Assembly (NCBI GenBank): GCA_039654915.1
Contig: CM077597.1
Coordinates: forward strand, 53,844,001-53,908,000
Direction: 5' to 3'
Origin: Aquilaria yunnanensis
Lineage: Eukaryota > Streptophyta > Magnoliopsida > Malvales > Thymelaeaceae
Length of the DNA stretch: 64,000 bases
A program made the translations under genes and the position numbers. The notes beneath the pieces were generated by a model, which was given only the letters and a program-made list of their open reading frames with translations, ran no database searches and had not been told where the DNA came from. Below, one piece after another: positions 1-12,104 of this stretch (position 1 is its first letter; every line of letters starts with the position of its first letter).

Positions 1-3000
1 GTAAAGCTTAGTTTTATTGGTTTAAGGGTATTCTCTAAGTAAGAAAGTCTAAGTATCTAAGTTACTTATGAAATAAGCTAGTATTGACCAAAGTGTTTGC
101 CTTACAGTTTGAGGCTAAGTGAGTACAAGGAAAGTGTGCCTCATCACTTGAAGCTAGCTTGCTTGGGTGAAGAGCTAAGGATGGATCTTAGTATATATGA
201 GCTGCTTCTTTTATATGTATGGTAATTTCATACATAGATTGCCTCTACTAGTGTCCATTGGTGTGTATAACACTAGGGTTACATTTGGGTGCATATGAGT
301 TTGAGATGTATGCACATAGTTGTTACTTGAAGTTAAAGCAACTAAAGTTTTATGTCTTGGCTTGTCTTGAATTATGTTTTCCTTAATTTCCGTGGCACTA
401 TTTTCAATGATATTTTAATTTAATTGTTATCGCATGGCCAGGACAATGCATGCATATTTCCTATGTAGGGTGGGCTAAGTAACTAGTTGCATGTAAAGAT
501 TTAAGATACTTCACGAGTAATAACTAGCCAACAGTAACCTAAGTGGGATTATAGTTCCCAAAGAGCCTACCAGTGTTAGCCATTTAGGGCGCTGGGGCCT
601 TGTTCTGCCACATAGTACGTTGGTGGTCTAGGTGAGCTCATCAAATTAGTGCTAATTCATTTTTATTCGAACATCATTATTAAAACAATTGAACAACAAG
701 GTGTAGACATGTGAACAGTATAATTGAACTTAGTTCAACAAAAATTTTTAGTAAAGGTGAAATGGGACGATTCAATAAAAGGACTATTACTAGCAATGCC
801 TACTTTTATTACAAAGTCATGCTAGTGATAAACCTATTTTTGAAGTCATTGTGGTGACACAACAATAATGTTGTAGGAATTTTGATTCTTTCAATCTGCA
901 TCCTCACCATTGGGCCAAGATTACTCATCAACATTTTCTCATCATATAATTCCATGTGCCTCATCAATAATATGGCATAATCTGTCTCATTTGTGCAATA
1001 CTCATTTTCTTGTCATACTTGTTCATTTGAGTTTTCCAGTCAAGGGCAGCATGGTGAGGTTAGAAATGTTTCAAATTGTTGGCACAATTTTGGTTGCTGA
1101 ACTCTATAAAGTACTAAATCATTACAACCTGCTGTAGATGAAAAATAATATTTTTAATTTTATGAGCAAAAAAAAGGGAGCAGGGTCTAGAAATTATTAG
1201 TGTTACATTAAGGGCTTATCGGCATTTGTGAAGTTGAAGGCAAGCATGAAAAGATGATGGTAGACAAGGCATGGAATGATTATCTAACACCAAAACTAAA
1301 AGGTTCAAACAAGATTATATGAATCTGCTAACATAACCCACCTAAATTCTTTGAATCTTACCATGTACTTATTAAGTGAGCCAATGCCATTTGCTTTAAT
1401 TGTTGGTTTGAGATCCTCAAGACCCTTTCCAACAACATAATTGCGGATTTCCTTTTCACTTCTCCAGAAATTTCTTGCCCTTTTGACAAATTCATTTGTT
1501 TTATGAAGATTTTTTTATAAAAATGTAATATGTAAAACAAAAGAAATATTGTATGTTATAATAGTACATATATCTAATACTGCAAATATGAATTTGTAAT
1601 TTGACATTTAGTACTGACACACAACAAAGTAGACTGATAAAAAGACTTTCTTTGGGATTGGATGTGATCTCTCTTTGTAATTCAGCAATTTAGGCCAAGC
1701 ATTAACTACAATAGCCACAATATATGTGTCCTTATTGAGAGTCTCTGAATGGCAGCATTGAAGTGTCTGGCAAGTTAAAAGTGAGCATAGTTCGAGTTGG
1801 TTTGGTTTTATGGTAGAACTGAACCAGCCTAAAATTGCCCTAGTTCTGAAATTTTTCTACCCAACCTGAGAACCGAGAGCCAAACATAACCAGAACCATG
1901 GTTCTGCAATTTTCAATTCTAGTTCTTGGGTTTTTTTATTTATGCCATATACCTAAAACAACACCAAAATTCAATAAAATTGCATCCATAACTAGTTTAC
2001 AAAATATTCAATATAATATACAATGAAATCATCATTTAAATACATGTACTTAGCCACATTCAAAAGACTTTAACATGTTGTTACCAATATGGTTCAAAAG
2101 AGTTGCTTGTAGAGTATATTCCATCTCAACCAATTTATTTGCCTCCAGTAATTCCAACATTGGCATGACATTCAACTTAGAAAGCTAAGCCTTTAAGACC
2201 ATTTCTTCAGTATCAAAACCTAAAATATGTTAATGTCATGAATTTCTAGTTTCACGTGGCCCATAAATGAAAAAACATGAGGATTGTGTCAGAGAGAGTA
2301 GTCTGGAGTAGAAAGATCAAAAATAAAATGACCCAAGAGTAATCGGTCTAAGAAGTGAAGTGATTCAAGTGAATATGGAGAAATTTCATGAAAGATCCCA
2401 CAATTTCCATGTTATTTCAATTTAGGACATCAGTTTAGGGGTTTAATGTAAAAACACAAGATAGCCAACATAATTCTTCATTGAAATACATATAAATATT
2501 GGTATTTGGGTATTACTATAACTTTTATTATATAATTATATATATACCTCGGGCTTAGTTCCACATTGTGCTAGTTCCATATGGAACCAGAACCACCCAA
2601 AAACCATCGGTTTTCGTATATGTGGAACCAACCATGACCCAAAGTCCATTTCTATCCGACATAATAGGGGTGGTTCAAGTTGGGTTTTCACCCCTGTGGC
2701 AAGTTATTTTGACCTGGTCTTTCTCAAGGTTGTTTAGATTACAATCAGTATCATTATTTGAAGAAGAAAAGTATAGCACAAAACAACACATTCTTTTAAA
2801 ATGTATAGTAAATATTTTCCTTGTTTTTGGTGTGAAGTGAATTGCAAAGTCCATAGCTTTTAGTTGCTCAGTTTCTAGGTCTTCTCAGGTGGTAATTTTT
2901 CCTTAATTTTGGACAAATTCATTTTGGATGAATGAAAGATCTTTTATATGACAATTGGTAGGTGCAAAGCAGGGAGTTTAGTTGGGATGTTGATGATTTG

Positions 3001-4237
3001 AAGGGCATCCTCAAGTTCTTATAAGGCTACTAGTATGTCAAGCACACTAAAAGCACTTGGTATATTGATTATTTAGAGTAGAACAACACTTTCTTGTGAC
3101 ATGGTTGGTATGTCAATGACATTGAAAGTTGGTGTTGACCTTATAACTGGATCACAATCTAATGATAAAACATCACAAACAACTGGTAAAAACACCATAA
3201 CCTACTAACAAAAACATCATACAACATAGAATAAAACATCACAAAGTTCTCAAAGAAACATGACAAAGTAGATAGGGGAACACCACAAAGTATTGCACAA
3301 AACATGATGTTTAATGACTAAACTTTGTTTGTGCATGCTTAATTTAGGCACTTCACCTTGTTACCAAGATCCTCTTCAACATCTATAACTTCAGGTTGTT
3401 GTCTGCTACTACTATCCTCTTGCTACTGAACACAAGATCTTGATATAAAGTAATTTTTTGCACAAGTTTGTCTAATTACTAGATGATAGCTTCTTGATCA
3501 TGCATAAGCTCATAATGCTTAAATTTAGTTTCCTTAATGTGCTCAGCTTCTTTTTCAACTTCATGTTCTCTTTGAACTTCATGTTTTGATGTAGTTACAA
3601 ACTGCTTGTCTTGTACACCTTTTTCCTATTCACTACTTACCTTCTGATGTTAAGAGGTTACGTCCCGCTGTTCAGTTGTTACTTCAAAGTGTCCTGTAAG
3701 CTTGTCTTGTTCAGAGGATTCCTTCTGTTGTTCATTGTCATGTGTTTACTCTTGACTAGGGCTTTTCAGCTACTCTTTCTATACAACATTATGATACTTG
3801 TTCTTGAATTGTGACCAGGCCTTTTCTGTTGCTTGAATAATGTCAATGACAATTGCCTCGAATTCTTCTTTAAGGTCAGTACGAAATGATGATATGTTCA
3901 ACCTTAAGTTCTATATGATTAAGGATATTTATGTTGGGAATTCCTTGAATGCAAACTTCATGATATTGAAAAGATATTTGTTTGCCTTGTTAGCATTAAA
4001 TGTTTCACAAAGAACTTCAACGACAACCTCCTCATATCTGTTTAGCAGCTAGCTAGAAGAAGGTTTGCTTGCTATTTTCTTGATATTCTACATACAATTT
4101 CAGCAGCATCATTTTCTTTTCTTTTTTCATTTTTCTATCTTGTATTATTCCATAAGTAGGTGCACTACCAACTGGAAAAACACATAAAAGATTGCAAGGT
4201 GTTGTATGTATGATCTATTGGTATATTAGCATTAAAA
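1..4237. other. AT-rich intergenic or relic repeat DNA, no gene supported
   Basis: Both strands show only short ORFs with no recognisable family. Around 1789-1930 and 2550-2700 there are several ggttc/gaacc words in both orientations, and near 2667-2695 a short inverted repeat aggggtg...cacccct, which could be debris of a small DNA transposon; I cannot define ends or a TSD. Between about 3340 and 4100 the minus strand has short stretches of acidic, coding-like sequence full of stops, perhaps related to the decayed gene at 12105-13260. No promoter or RNA gene was recognised. Confidence 0.5.
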
Positions 4238-4536
4238 TGTTACCACCTCACAAAAATGGGAGAATTACAAGTGTGTCATAATGGCTAAAAACCATTATAT
4301 TGTGTAATTCTCACAATAGTGATTGAAGTGTGAAAGGTAAAAGGCATGATCAACACCACCTTAAAACTGTTTCACATTGGTAACTTGGCCCCCAAGAAAA
4401 GCCTTAAGGATACTTGTTTGTCAAGCAACTTATGGACTTTTTTGTAAGGTTTTGGAAATTCGGGTACTTAATTTTAAAACTCTTAAGAAAGAACTTTGGA
4501 AAGTTACGAGAAAGATATGAATGGTATGAAAGTGCT
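4238..4536 (+). mobile_element. LTR-G copy 1, 5' segment (split by element E)
   Basis: This segment begins TGTTACCACCTCACAAAA and aligns with the start of a second copy at 45322 (TGTTACACCTTCACAAAA). It is cut at 4536 by element E, whose TSD gtgct lies at 4532-4536 and 7011-7015. The LTR resumes after 7015. The two segments together give about 2.4 kb, close to the 2394 bp of the second copy. Family assignment is not possible from the LTR alone. Confidence 0.55.
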
Positions 4537-5012
4537 TGATTCCCAGTGGCATCTTCGTTGCATGACATGCTAGAATTGAGAGAGACTTCCGGTCAGAAAG
4601 TATCTGCAAGATCTTGAAGAAAGCGGGTTAGGGGCTCCCCGGAGTGTGTTTCTGAGGGAGGAGCCTCCGACGCCCAAGTTAGTGTATTGGAGAAAAGTTG
4701 TTTAAGAATAGAGAATATAAAGGAGAGAGTCTCGTGTCCTTTACGCGAGAGCCTCTCGAGTATTTATAGGAGGGTGGAAGGAGAAGGCCATTTTACACAA
4801 CCTGTTCAGATCAGGACATGTGTTTGGCTAGATCTAATTCATACCTTCAAAGAGACGCATCTCCAGCTGACCATAGGCAATTCCAGCCAGAGGGTAAGGG
4901 CATGTGCAAGGCTTCTATCTTAAAGATTCCTCAACTGTATTTGTCGCTTTTCTGTGAGACCCCTTCGAAAGTGTGAGATCCCTTCGAGTAGGGACTTTCC
5001 CTGAGGGCTACT
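4537..5012 (-). repeat. Element E truncated 3' LTR
   Basis: This region aligns with 6284 to about 6760 of the other LTR: shared gtggcatcttc start, the motif region near 4660-4690 and the promoter-side block near 4780-4930. It stops near the word gctactgggg, where gag sequence takes over. The rest of the LTR was lost in the deletion that joined gag to it. Confidence 0.75.
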
Positions 5013-6263
5013 GGGGGTGAACGTTACTGGCCTCTTCCCCCTTACTTTCCGAGGCTTGCCCCCTCCCTCAACTGAATACCAAGGTTGGTGACTCTGACCA
5101 TCGGAGTGATTGTGGTCAAACTTTGGGCCATTCATCCTTAACTCCTCTACTGTCATGTGTTGCTCTGCCCTTTGGTAGAATTATCCAAGGGTGTCAGGGG
5201 TATCCTTGGAGAACTTGTAGAAGAGTTATAAGTCCCTCTTGAGTCCCCTGATCATAGCGAGGATTTGGATTTCGGGGCAGAACTCTGGCACACTAAGGGC
5301 TTCTCGGTTAAACCTTTTGACGTAGTCCTGAATGGTCTCCCCATTCTTTTGGGCTATGTCAAACATCTAGATGGGAATCTTCATCGTCGGCCTACTTCCG
5401 ATGAACTATTAGGTGAAGGCAGTGGACAACTCTTGGAAACCCATTATGGTTCTCTTGGGCTAGGGAGTTGTACCACGCGGTTGCCAGCCTCAACAAGGTG
5501 ACTTCAAAACATTTGCAGAGGGTGGCATCATCAACACCATGCTCCTCCTATATTTCATCAAGTGCTCTTAGGGATCGCTATGCCCTTCATATGTCTCCAG
5601 ATGCGGTACATGGAAGTCACTAGGCATTGGTGCCTCTACTATCATATGGATGAAGGGGGACTCCTCTCTAGTGAAGGTCTTCGATATCCTTGACCAGACA
5701 AGCTTTCGAAAGACCTATTTTTCTACCTTTTCCAACCTCTCTAGGATTTTCTCCATCAGGATGGTAGTACCTTCCTCTCCTTGTTGCTTAACAGCCACAG
5801 GCAACAGAGAATGACGTCTTCTTTTCAGCAAGTAACTTCTCTGGCATAGAGATAAAGACTTCTCATCTAGGGATGGACTTTGCCGGTGGGAAGTTCAAGG
5901 CTCTTTCAACCCAATTCCCGCAGTGCGACATCCCCGGGATGGTATGTTCTCGGTTGAGGACTCATCATGGGAACCCCTACTTCCAAAGCTCTAACGAGGT
6001 GACTTGTGACTTTTCTCTGGACATGGGTCAGGAGAGGGTGCTCTTCCTCTTGGAGGTGCTATTGACCACCTTTGGTCAACTTGTTGTGTCATTTCAGCCA
6101 TGATAGAACACTGAAAATCACAGAGGAAGCCCATTGTGACCATCAGAGGATGCTCGTTCTTTAGCAGGGAAGTCTCTGCCGCAGGCTGTTCAGCAGGATT
6201 AGGACCTTAGGAGTCCCTTGTGCTTTGAACGTCAGGTCTTAACAACAACAACTTGAGAATGGG
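5013..6263 (-). pseudogene. Element E gag fragment (Tat-like), broken
   Basis: Minus-strand translation in pieces matches the Gag of elements A and B. Recognisable parts include the capsid-type Retrotrans_gag region (about 5160-5420, with GSRPT and MFDI words) and the block after it (4920-5156, reading MTVEELRMNGPKFDH). Frame breaks and stops interrupt it throughout; one stop falls right at the PBS. Everything C-terminal of the basic PRKVRGK stretch, including the zinc knuckle and all of pol, is absent because the deletion joins this point to the 3' LTR. No functional product is expected. Confidence 0.8.
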
Positions 6264-6281
6264 TTCCCACAGATGGGTCCT
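6264..6281 (-). other. Primer binding site of element E (decayed)
   Basis: On the minus strand this reads aggacccatctgtgggaa, next to the 5' LTR edge at 6284. It is a mutated version of the tggcgccgtctgtgggaa PBS of element B. The tRNA that primes it was not identified. Confidence 0.6.
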
Positions 6282-6283
6282 AA

Positions 6284-7010
6284 TGATGCCCGGTGGCATC
6301 TTCATTGTATGACATGCTGGGCCTTAGAGAGACTTCCAGAAAGAAGGTATCTGCAAGATCTTGAAGAAAGCAAGTTAAGAGCTCCCCGGAGTGTGTTTCT
6401 GGGGGAGGAGCCTCTGACACCCAAGTCATTGTATGGGAGAAAAGTTGTTTAAGAATAGAGAGTATAAAGGAGAGAGTCCCATGTCCTTTACCTGGGAGCC
6501 TCCCGAGTATTTATAAGAGGGTGGAGGGAGAAGGCCATTTTACACAACTTGTTCAGATCAGGACATGTGTTTGGCTAGATTTGATCTGTACCTTCGGAGA
6601 TAGGCATCTCCAGCTGGTCACAGGCAGTTCCGGCCATAGGGTAGGGGCATGTACAAGGCTTCTGTGTCAGAGATCCCTCAACTATATTTGTCATTTTGCT
6701 GTGAAACCCCTTTGAAAATGTGAGACCCCTTAGGGAGGGACTTTCCCCAACCGCTACTAGGGATAGCCCTTCAAAATGGCGGACCATCTTCACGAGACAA
6801 TTTCCTCTATCAAGGATAATGGACTTATAAACCTGAGGTTGGTAGCAAGCAAATCCGAGGGTTGCAAGGAGCCTTTTTCCTGGAGTCAGCTATGTGTATT
6901 ACCGGGTGGTGGAGAGATTTCTCCCAAGGTTGGTGCTATAAAGTCCTGAGGGTGGTGCTAGACTCCTCCGATGGAGAAGGTCTTTGTGGGCAATAGCCCT
7001 TCGGCTATCA
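6284..7010 (-). repeat. Element E 5' LTR (727 bp)
   Basis: This LTR runs from tgatgcccggtgg (inner edge) to cttcggctatca (outer edge), followed by TSD gtgct. On the minus strand it carries the family motif acttgggtgtcagaggctcc near 6410-6430 and an ATG in the last ~35 bp that would start Gag (MSYNEDATGH), as in the related elements. Confidence 0.85.
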
Positions 7011-7015
7011 GTGCT

Positions 7016-9117
7016 AATAGAGGACCAAATTGCTCATGGAAGACAAGTTTCGAGAAAGAAAACACTAAAGGCATTAAGGACCTAAATGTATTAGTGTAAA
7101 CCTTAAAGTGTTCAAGCTTTTACCTTAAGTCAAAGGGTAAAGTTGTGGGGTTATCCCACCTAGGGGAGGCTAGCTATGGCTTGTAAATGGGTCAAAAATG
7201 TTGGGCACATATGGACTAATGAGTTTCAGACAAAGAAACCATAATTAGTGAGAAGGAAAATGACATAAAGCAAGGTTAAGCTCGTTAAGTGTGTTTTGCG
7301 CCCTTAAGCTCATTTATGCCCATTTAAGTGGCCAACTCACTTATCACTCTCCCATTTTTAGCCTCCTCTAGCCCAAGAACATAGCCACACTTCCTCCATA
7401 GCCACCACACCTTCAAACTTGCAATTGATTGAATTGAAGGCATAAGGAAGAAATTGGAAGCAAACTAGAGCTATTGCTTGGATACTTCAAGGATCAAGCT
7501 TGATTTTTGGCCTACCCACTTTGGTAAGGGTTCTCTTCCTCTCACAGGTTGTTTTCTATATTTTTTAAAAAACCATGGAGCTAGGGCTAAGCTTAGAAGA
7601 GAGCCATGAGCTTGATGAACCAAGCTTAGTAAGGGGAGTGCACTTATTCAAGGTTTTGTGACCTAGTGTGAAGTGCACAATGATGGCAGTGAAGTGAGGG
7701 TTTCTAGAGCCCAAAGTTAGTAGTAACTAGTGTTAAAATCCTCCTAAGACCAAGCATTAGCTTGAGGAGGGCTGCCATAGTGATTTACTTATGTTTATTG
7801 CATGTTTTATGGACTAACCTATGGTTTCTGTTGCTACTGCATTTCATGTGTTTGATGGTTGTGAATGGCTACCGCATTTGGTTGCTATATCTTGTATATA
7901 TGGATTGTGGTTTTTTGTTTTAGTGTCCTTGGATGCAGGTTTTGATGATGGTTACATTGCCTATTAAATCCAAGTGCTACCCTTACTAAGTTTCTCAATG
8001 AAACTTACTCCCCTTAATTCTGTCATTTCAGATCCAGCTGAGAGATCACCTTCAAAATAACCCTTGTGGTTTGAGTTTTGATCTGAATTTTTAGTTACTT
8101 AAACTTCCACATATGTCTAGTTGTGATCTGGAAATTTTGGTTATTTTAGGAGCACATTTGGTATTTTAGTGATGGTGCTTATTGTGTTATACAGCAGCCA
8201 TCCAGTATCCTATTTCTGGAGTCCATTGTGTCTCAGGCACTCCTATAACTTAGGGTGTGTATTTAGCTGGGTTAAGACCATTTTTTAGTGCATGTATTCA
8301 TGTACATGTATTGTATGTAAAATGGGACAAGTATGTGAACATTTGAGTAATGTTTTGGCTATGTATGTGATGTGGCGCAAAGCTGCCTAAGTGTGAATGA
8401 TAGGCTGCTTACTTGTAAATTCTGTTTTGGCCACATAAAGTTGCTAGATGGAAGAGCATGTAATTCCTATGTGTATTGGACATGTATGGAATAGCCTTGG
8501 AGGGCTTACCTTGTGAATGAAGTCACCAGAATTTTGACTCTGTACTCAAAGTTCTATATCTCCCTGTGTAGAATGAATCTTCATATGAAATTTAGACCAA
8601 ACCTAGATCACATCTAGAGGTTGAACTAGGATTTTTAATTTATGAATTTTAAGCCCTGTAGCTAAAGATATGATGTTGCAAAGTTGGCTAAGTTACTATT
8701 CATTTGGTTAGAATTTTGTAACCAACTTCAGAAATCCATAACTTGGCCCATAGGTGGGCTATTGATGTAAAACCAAATTCCTAGATTTTATTAAAGACTC
8801 TATTTGATAATGAATCAAACAAAATAGGGGGTTACTTGGCTAGATTAATACATTTTTTTGGAAGAACTTTCAGGTGCAGTGGCTGGTCACTTACACTTAA
8901 TAAGATTGCCTAATCTGTGGTAGCCAAGATTAAGACTTGTACTAGTGTCTTCCTTCCTTGCTGCCATGGTGCTCATAAAATTTGAATATTTGTGTAGTGG
9001 TTGGACCAATATGCATACACTTACATAATTCCCAAGAGGGCCACTTGGGTATGCACACTAAGGGTATTGTTCTGATGGCCTACAGAACATACCTACCCTG
9101 AGAGTTTTAAATGTACA
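7016..9117 (+). mobile_element. LTR-G copy 1, 3' segment
   Basis: This resumes the LTR interrupted by element E. It aligns over its length with 45600-47715, for example the blocks around 8513-8760 and 47105-47345 (shared ccagaattttgactctg, agttggctaagttact, cataacttgg). The proposed end is tttaaatgtaca at 9117, which gives TG...CA ends and is followed at once by a PBS-like sequence. Similarity to the second copy is moderate, so both are old. Confidence 0.55.
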
Positions 9118-9139
9118 ATTTTGGCACCATAACTGGACT
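9118..9139 (+). other. Possible primer binding site after LTR-G
   Basis: The sequence attttggcaccataactgg directly follows the proposed LTR end. It resembles the attttggcgccgttgccggg PBS of Athila/Ogre-type elements, with several of the differences explained by CG to CA decay. The internal region of the element is cut 22 bp later by the solo LTR at 9140. Confidence 0.4.
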
Positions 9140-12104
9140 TGTCGTGCCCAAACTTGCCCCTGGCCCATCCGGGCCCAAGTTACTTAAAGTATACAGCGGA
9201 AGTCTTATTTCACAGAAGGGGCATTTAATTTCTTATTACAACTTAAGGGCACGAACCCCAGGATACTTACTGGTACTAGCTCATTAATTTCTTATTTAAG
9301 GTGAAGTTTAGGTGCTCTCAGAAACATGCTAGTACCTATGTGGAATTTATGTGTTCATTTCATGGACTTTATCAAACATAGCCAAGTACATGCATGGCAA
9401 CCAAAACACCAAATCCATATTTTGAAAACTTGTTTATGAACTCATGTCTTGCATACTCTTATATTGCCTTAGAAACATGCATACATCATCCCATAGCACA
9501 CAGTCAAACATAGGCCTCTTCTAGTATTTCCTCCGCTTGTGCACACAATATCATAGGCATCACTTCACATACTTAATTCATCCAAAAGTATACATGTCCA
9601 TTTACATGTACTTAATATCCTTAGATGCCATTTTAGCACATATGTGACCATTTCCATACTATTCCAAGTTCACTTGCAATTTCTTCCTTAAGTGCACATA
9701 CGAGGCCAAATGTTGCATGCTTCATTAATGATCATAGCTTTAAGAACATGCAGTTATGCCAGTACTTAACATGTGAGCTCATTCTCATTGAACATAAACA
9801 GCTTAACTTCCATACTTGCATATCAATCTTAGCACATGCCAAGCACATGGTAATATCACCAAGAATTCCAAAACATACCATAGCCCGTGAGTTCATATTT
9901 ACAAGTCATAAAGGTAGTGTTATACTGAAAGTGAACATATTCACTTAAACTTAGCCATGATATTCGGAAGCATGATACATGGCAAATAATGCATAATTCC
10001 ATAGAACACATTCCACCTTAATAGACCTTGTTGCCATGAATTTCTAGACTCCAAATGCCTGCAAAAGGAAGTCCACAACATTAGCTTGATTCACAAGCAA
10101 TCCATATCACATAAGACACTTAGAATATTGAGCAACATATGCACAAACCTTTACCATCCGAAAGAGTATACATACTCTTGACCTTAATGCTTTTTCTATA
10201 GCTTCTTTTTCCTACAAAAGTAGAGGAAGGCGGGTGAGTTATAAAACTCAGTAAAGATTCCGGTGGCATCCAATGCCTAACTTAGTGAGGTATTTCTTTT
10301 GGCTTTCAACGCCAACTTATGGCCTCCAAGGCTTAACAAATGGCTTCCAAAGCCTAACTTATGCCAGGAACGTAATGGCAATTATTCCATAGTCATGCAA
10401 AGAAAACACTAAGACAAAGAAAACACAGGGCATATAGCAATAACAATAATAATAATAATAATCGGGGTCAGCATGCACAACCAATTCATAAAAGCACATA
10501 AAACACACACACCACATAACACAATTCTGTATGGGCATAGCAAGCATTAGCATATTCCATATCACACAATATCGGTCGACCATTTCTTATACTGTACTTA
10601 GCTCATTAACTTGGGAATCGAGTTGGCCAAACTTAATTCCAAGCCTTAAATGCTTGCACAGAACTCATGAGTAAACAGAATTGCCGAAGCAATGATACTT
10701 AGCCCACTTAGCACTATGTGCCCGAACACTCACAAAGTGAGTATGAGAAATCCTCACACAGAATTGCCGAAGCAATAAAACAACTTAGCCCTGCATGCAC
10801 TCCTAGGATCACATGGTTCTTTGACCATCACCTAGGGGCCTGAATACCCACACAAAAAAGCCATGGAACTATACCATGCAATAAAGTGAGTATAGGAATC
10901 CTTACCATAATTTCTGAAACCTCTCGATGCTTAAATTCCTTTGCCTTTCCTTGCTTTGTTGTTGTTAGAAATGCCTTTTTCTTAATGAACCATTTCTCTC
11001 AAGCTTCACTTGATTTTTGCTTTGTAGGCTTCTAACACTTCATAAACACCAAGAATACTTGGTTTATCTTCCAGAAAGTTCAAACATGAACTTGGCCAAA
11101 TTTCTTCAAAATGGTAGCATGGCTGAAATTTCTACATGATCTTTCTTCAATATCTCACTTGATTTCTTGCTTTGGATGGCCTTGGAAGCTTAAGAATATC
11201 AAGAAAACTTGGTTGAACTTCATGGATGGCAATAATATATTATGGCCGAATTTTAGAGGAAGAAGAAATAGTTGTAAGCTTGAGAAAGAACCTAGCCAAA
11301 TTTTGATGAAAGAAGGAGAGAGATTGGAGTGTGTTTTGAGTGTTTGAGTGTGAGAGAATAATAATGAATGGGTGGGAGTGAATGGCCGGCTATATGGGTG
11401 AATTATGGAGTGAATAATGTGCTTGGAAGAGTGGGAGACAAGATTTAATGGAAGAAAGACTAATTGGAAGACTTTTGTGTAAGTTGGTAGAAAAAGTTAA
11501 AAGTAGGAGACAAGTAGGTGAAGAAAGAATTCAAAGTCTTGACTAAGAATGGAAGGTGGATTAAAATAATAGGGGGTGAATAATGTGTTTGAAATGAGTG
11601 TGAGACAAGATTAAAAGAAATAAAGACTAATTGGGAGACTTTTGGGAAAGTTTGGTAGAAAAAGTCAAAAGTAGGTGAAGAAAGAATCCAAGGTGATGAC
11701 TAAGGGTGGGAGGTCGATTAAAATAATGGGATTTGGAGGGAGGTGACATAAAATATTGGGAAATGGAGGGGCATGGCTGGCCAAGGCATCCTAGGCCTTT
11801 AAAATGGCCTAATTCCCCCTTTAGTCCTCCAACTTTTTGATTTTGGGCAATTGAGCCCAACTACTAAAAATCCCTTTGTGCAATTGAGTTCCTTAACTTT
11901 AAATTCCACCATTTCATCACTAATATTCTTGGCCTAAGCCAAGCTTAATTTCAAGAGTGTCCAACACTCACATAAACCCAATTCCTCACCTAAATAATGT
12001 CTCCCGAACTCAATGAGCTCAATTCCCTTTTTGAATTTTTTTGTTTAGCCATTTTTATCTCCATAATCTGAGACTTAAATATTCAGGATTTTCAGGGCAT
12101 TACA
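9140..12104 (-). mobile_element. Solo LTR of about 3.0 kb (Ty3/gypsy-like), TSD ggact
   Basis: The ends are tgtcgtgccc on the plus strand and, on the minus strand, tgtaatgccctgaaaatcc, an imperfect inverted repeat with TG...CA termini. A perfect 5-bp TSD, ggact, flanks it (9135-9139 and 12105-12109). TGTAATGCCCTGAAAAT-like starts are common in plant gypsy LTRs, which sets the orientation as minus. It has no coding capacity; internal features are a short (aat)n near 10445-10462 and AT-rich sequence. A full element left by LTR-LTR recombination is the simplest origin. Confidence 0.75.

Larger units (their letters stand above)
4537..7010 (-). mobile_element. Element E: internally deleted Tat-like Ty3/gypsy retrotransposon
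   Basis: The element is bounded by TG...CA and a perfect 5-bp TSD, gtgct (4532-4536 and 7011-7015). Read on the minus strand it has a 727-bp 5' LTR (6284-7010), a PBS-like sequence, part of gag, and then the remaining ~476 bp of a 3' LTR. All of pol, the antisense gene and part of the 3' LTR are missing. It inserted into LTR-G. The two LTR portions differ at many positions, so it is clearly older than elements A and B. Confidence 0.85.

Noticed and set aside
910..1137. 75-aa ORF in the AT-rich left region
   Set aside because: No codon bias, family motif, splice context or conservation was visible; its length is expected by chance.
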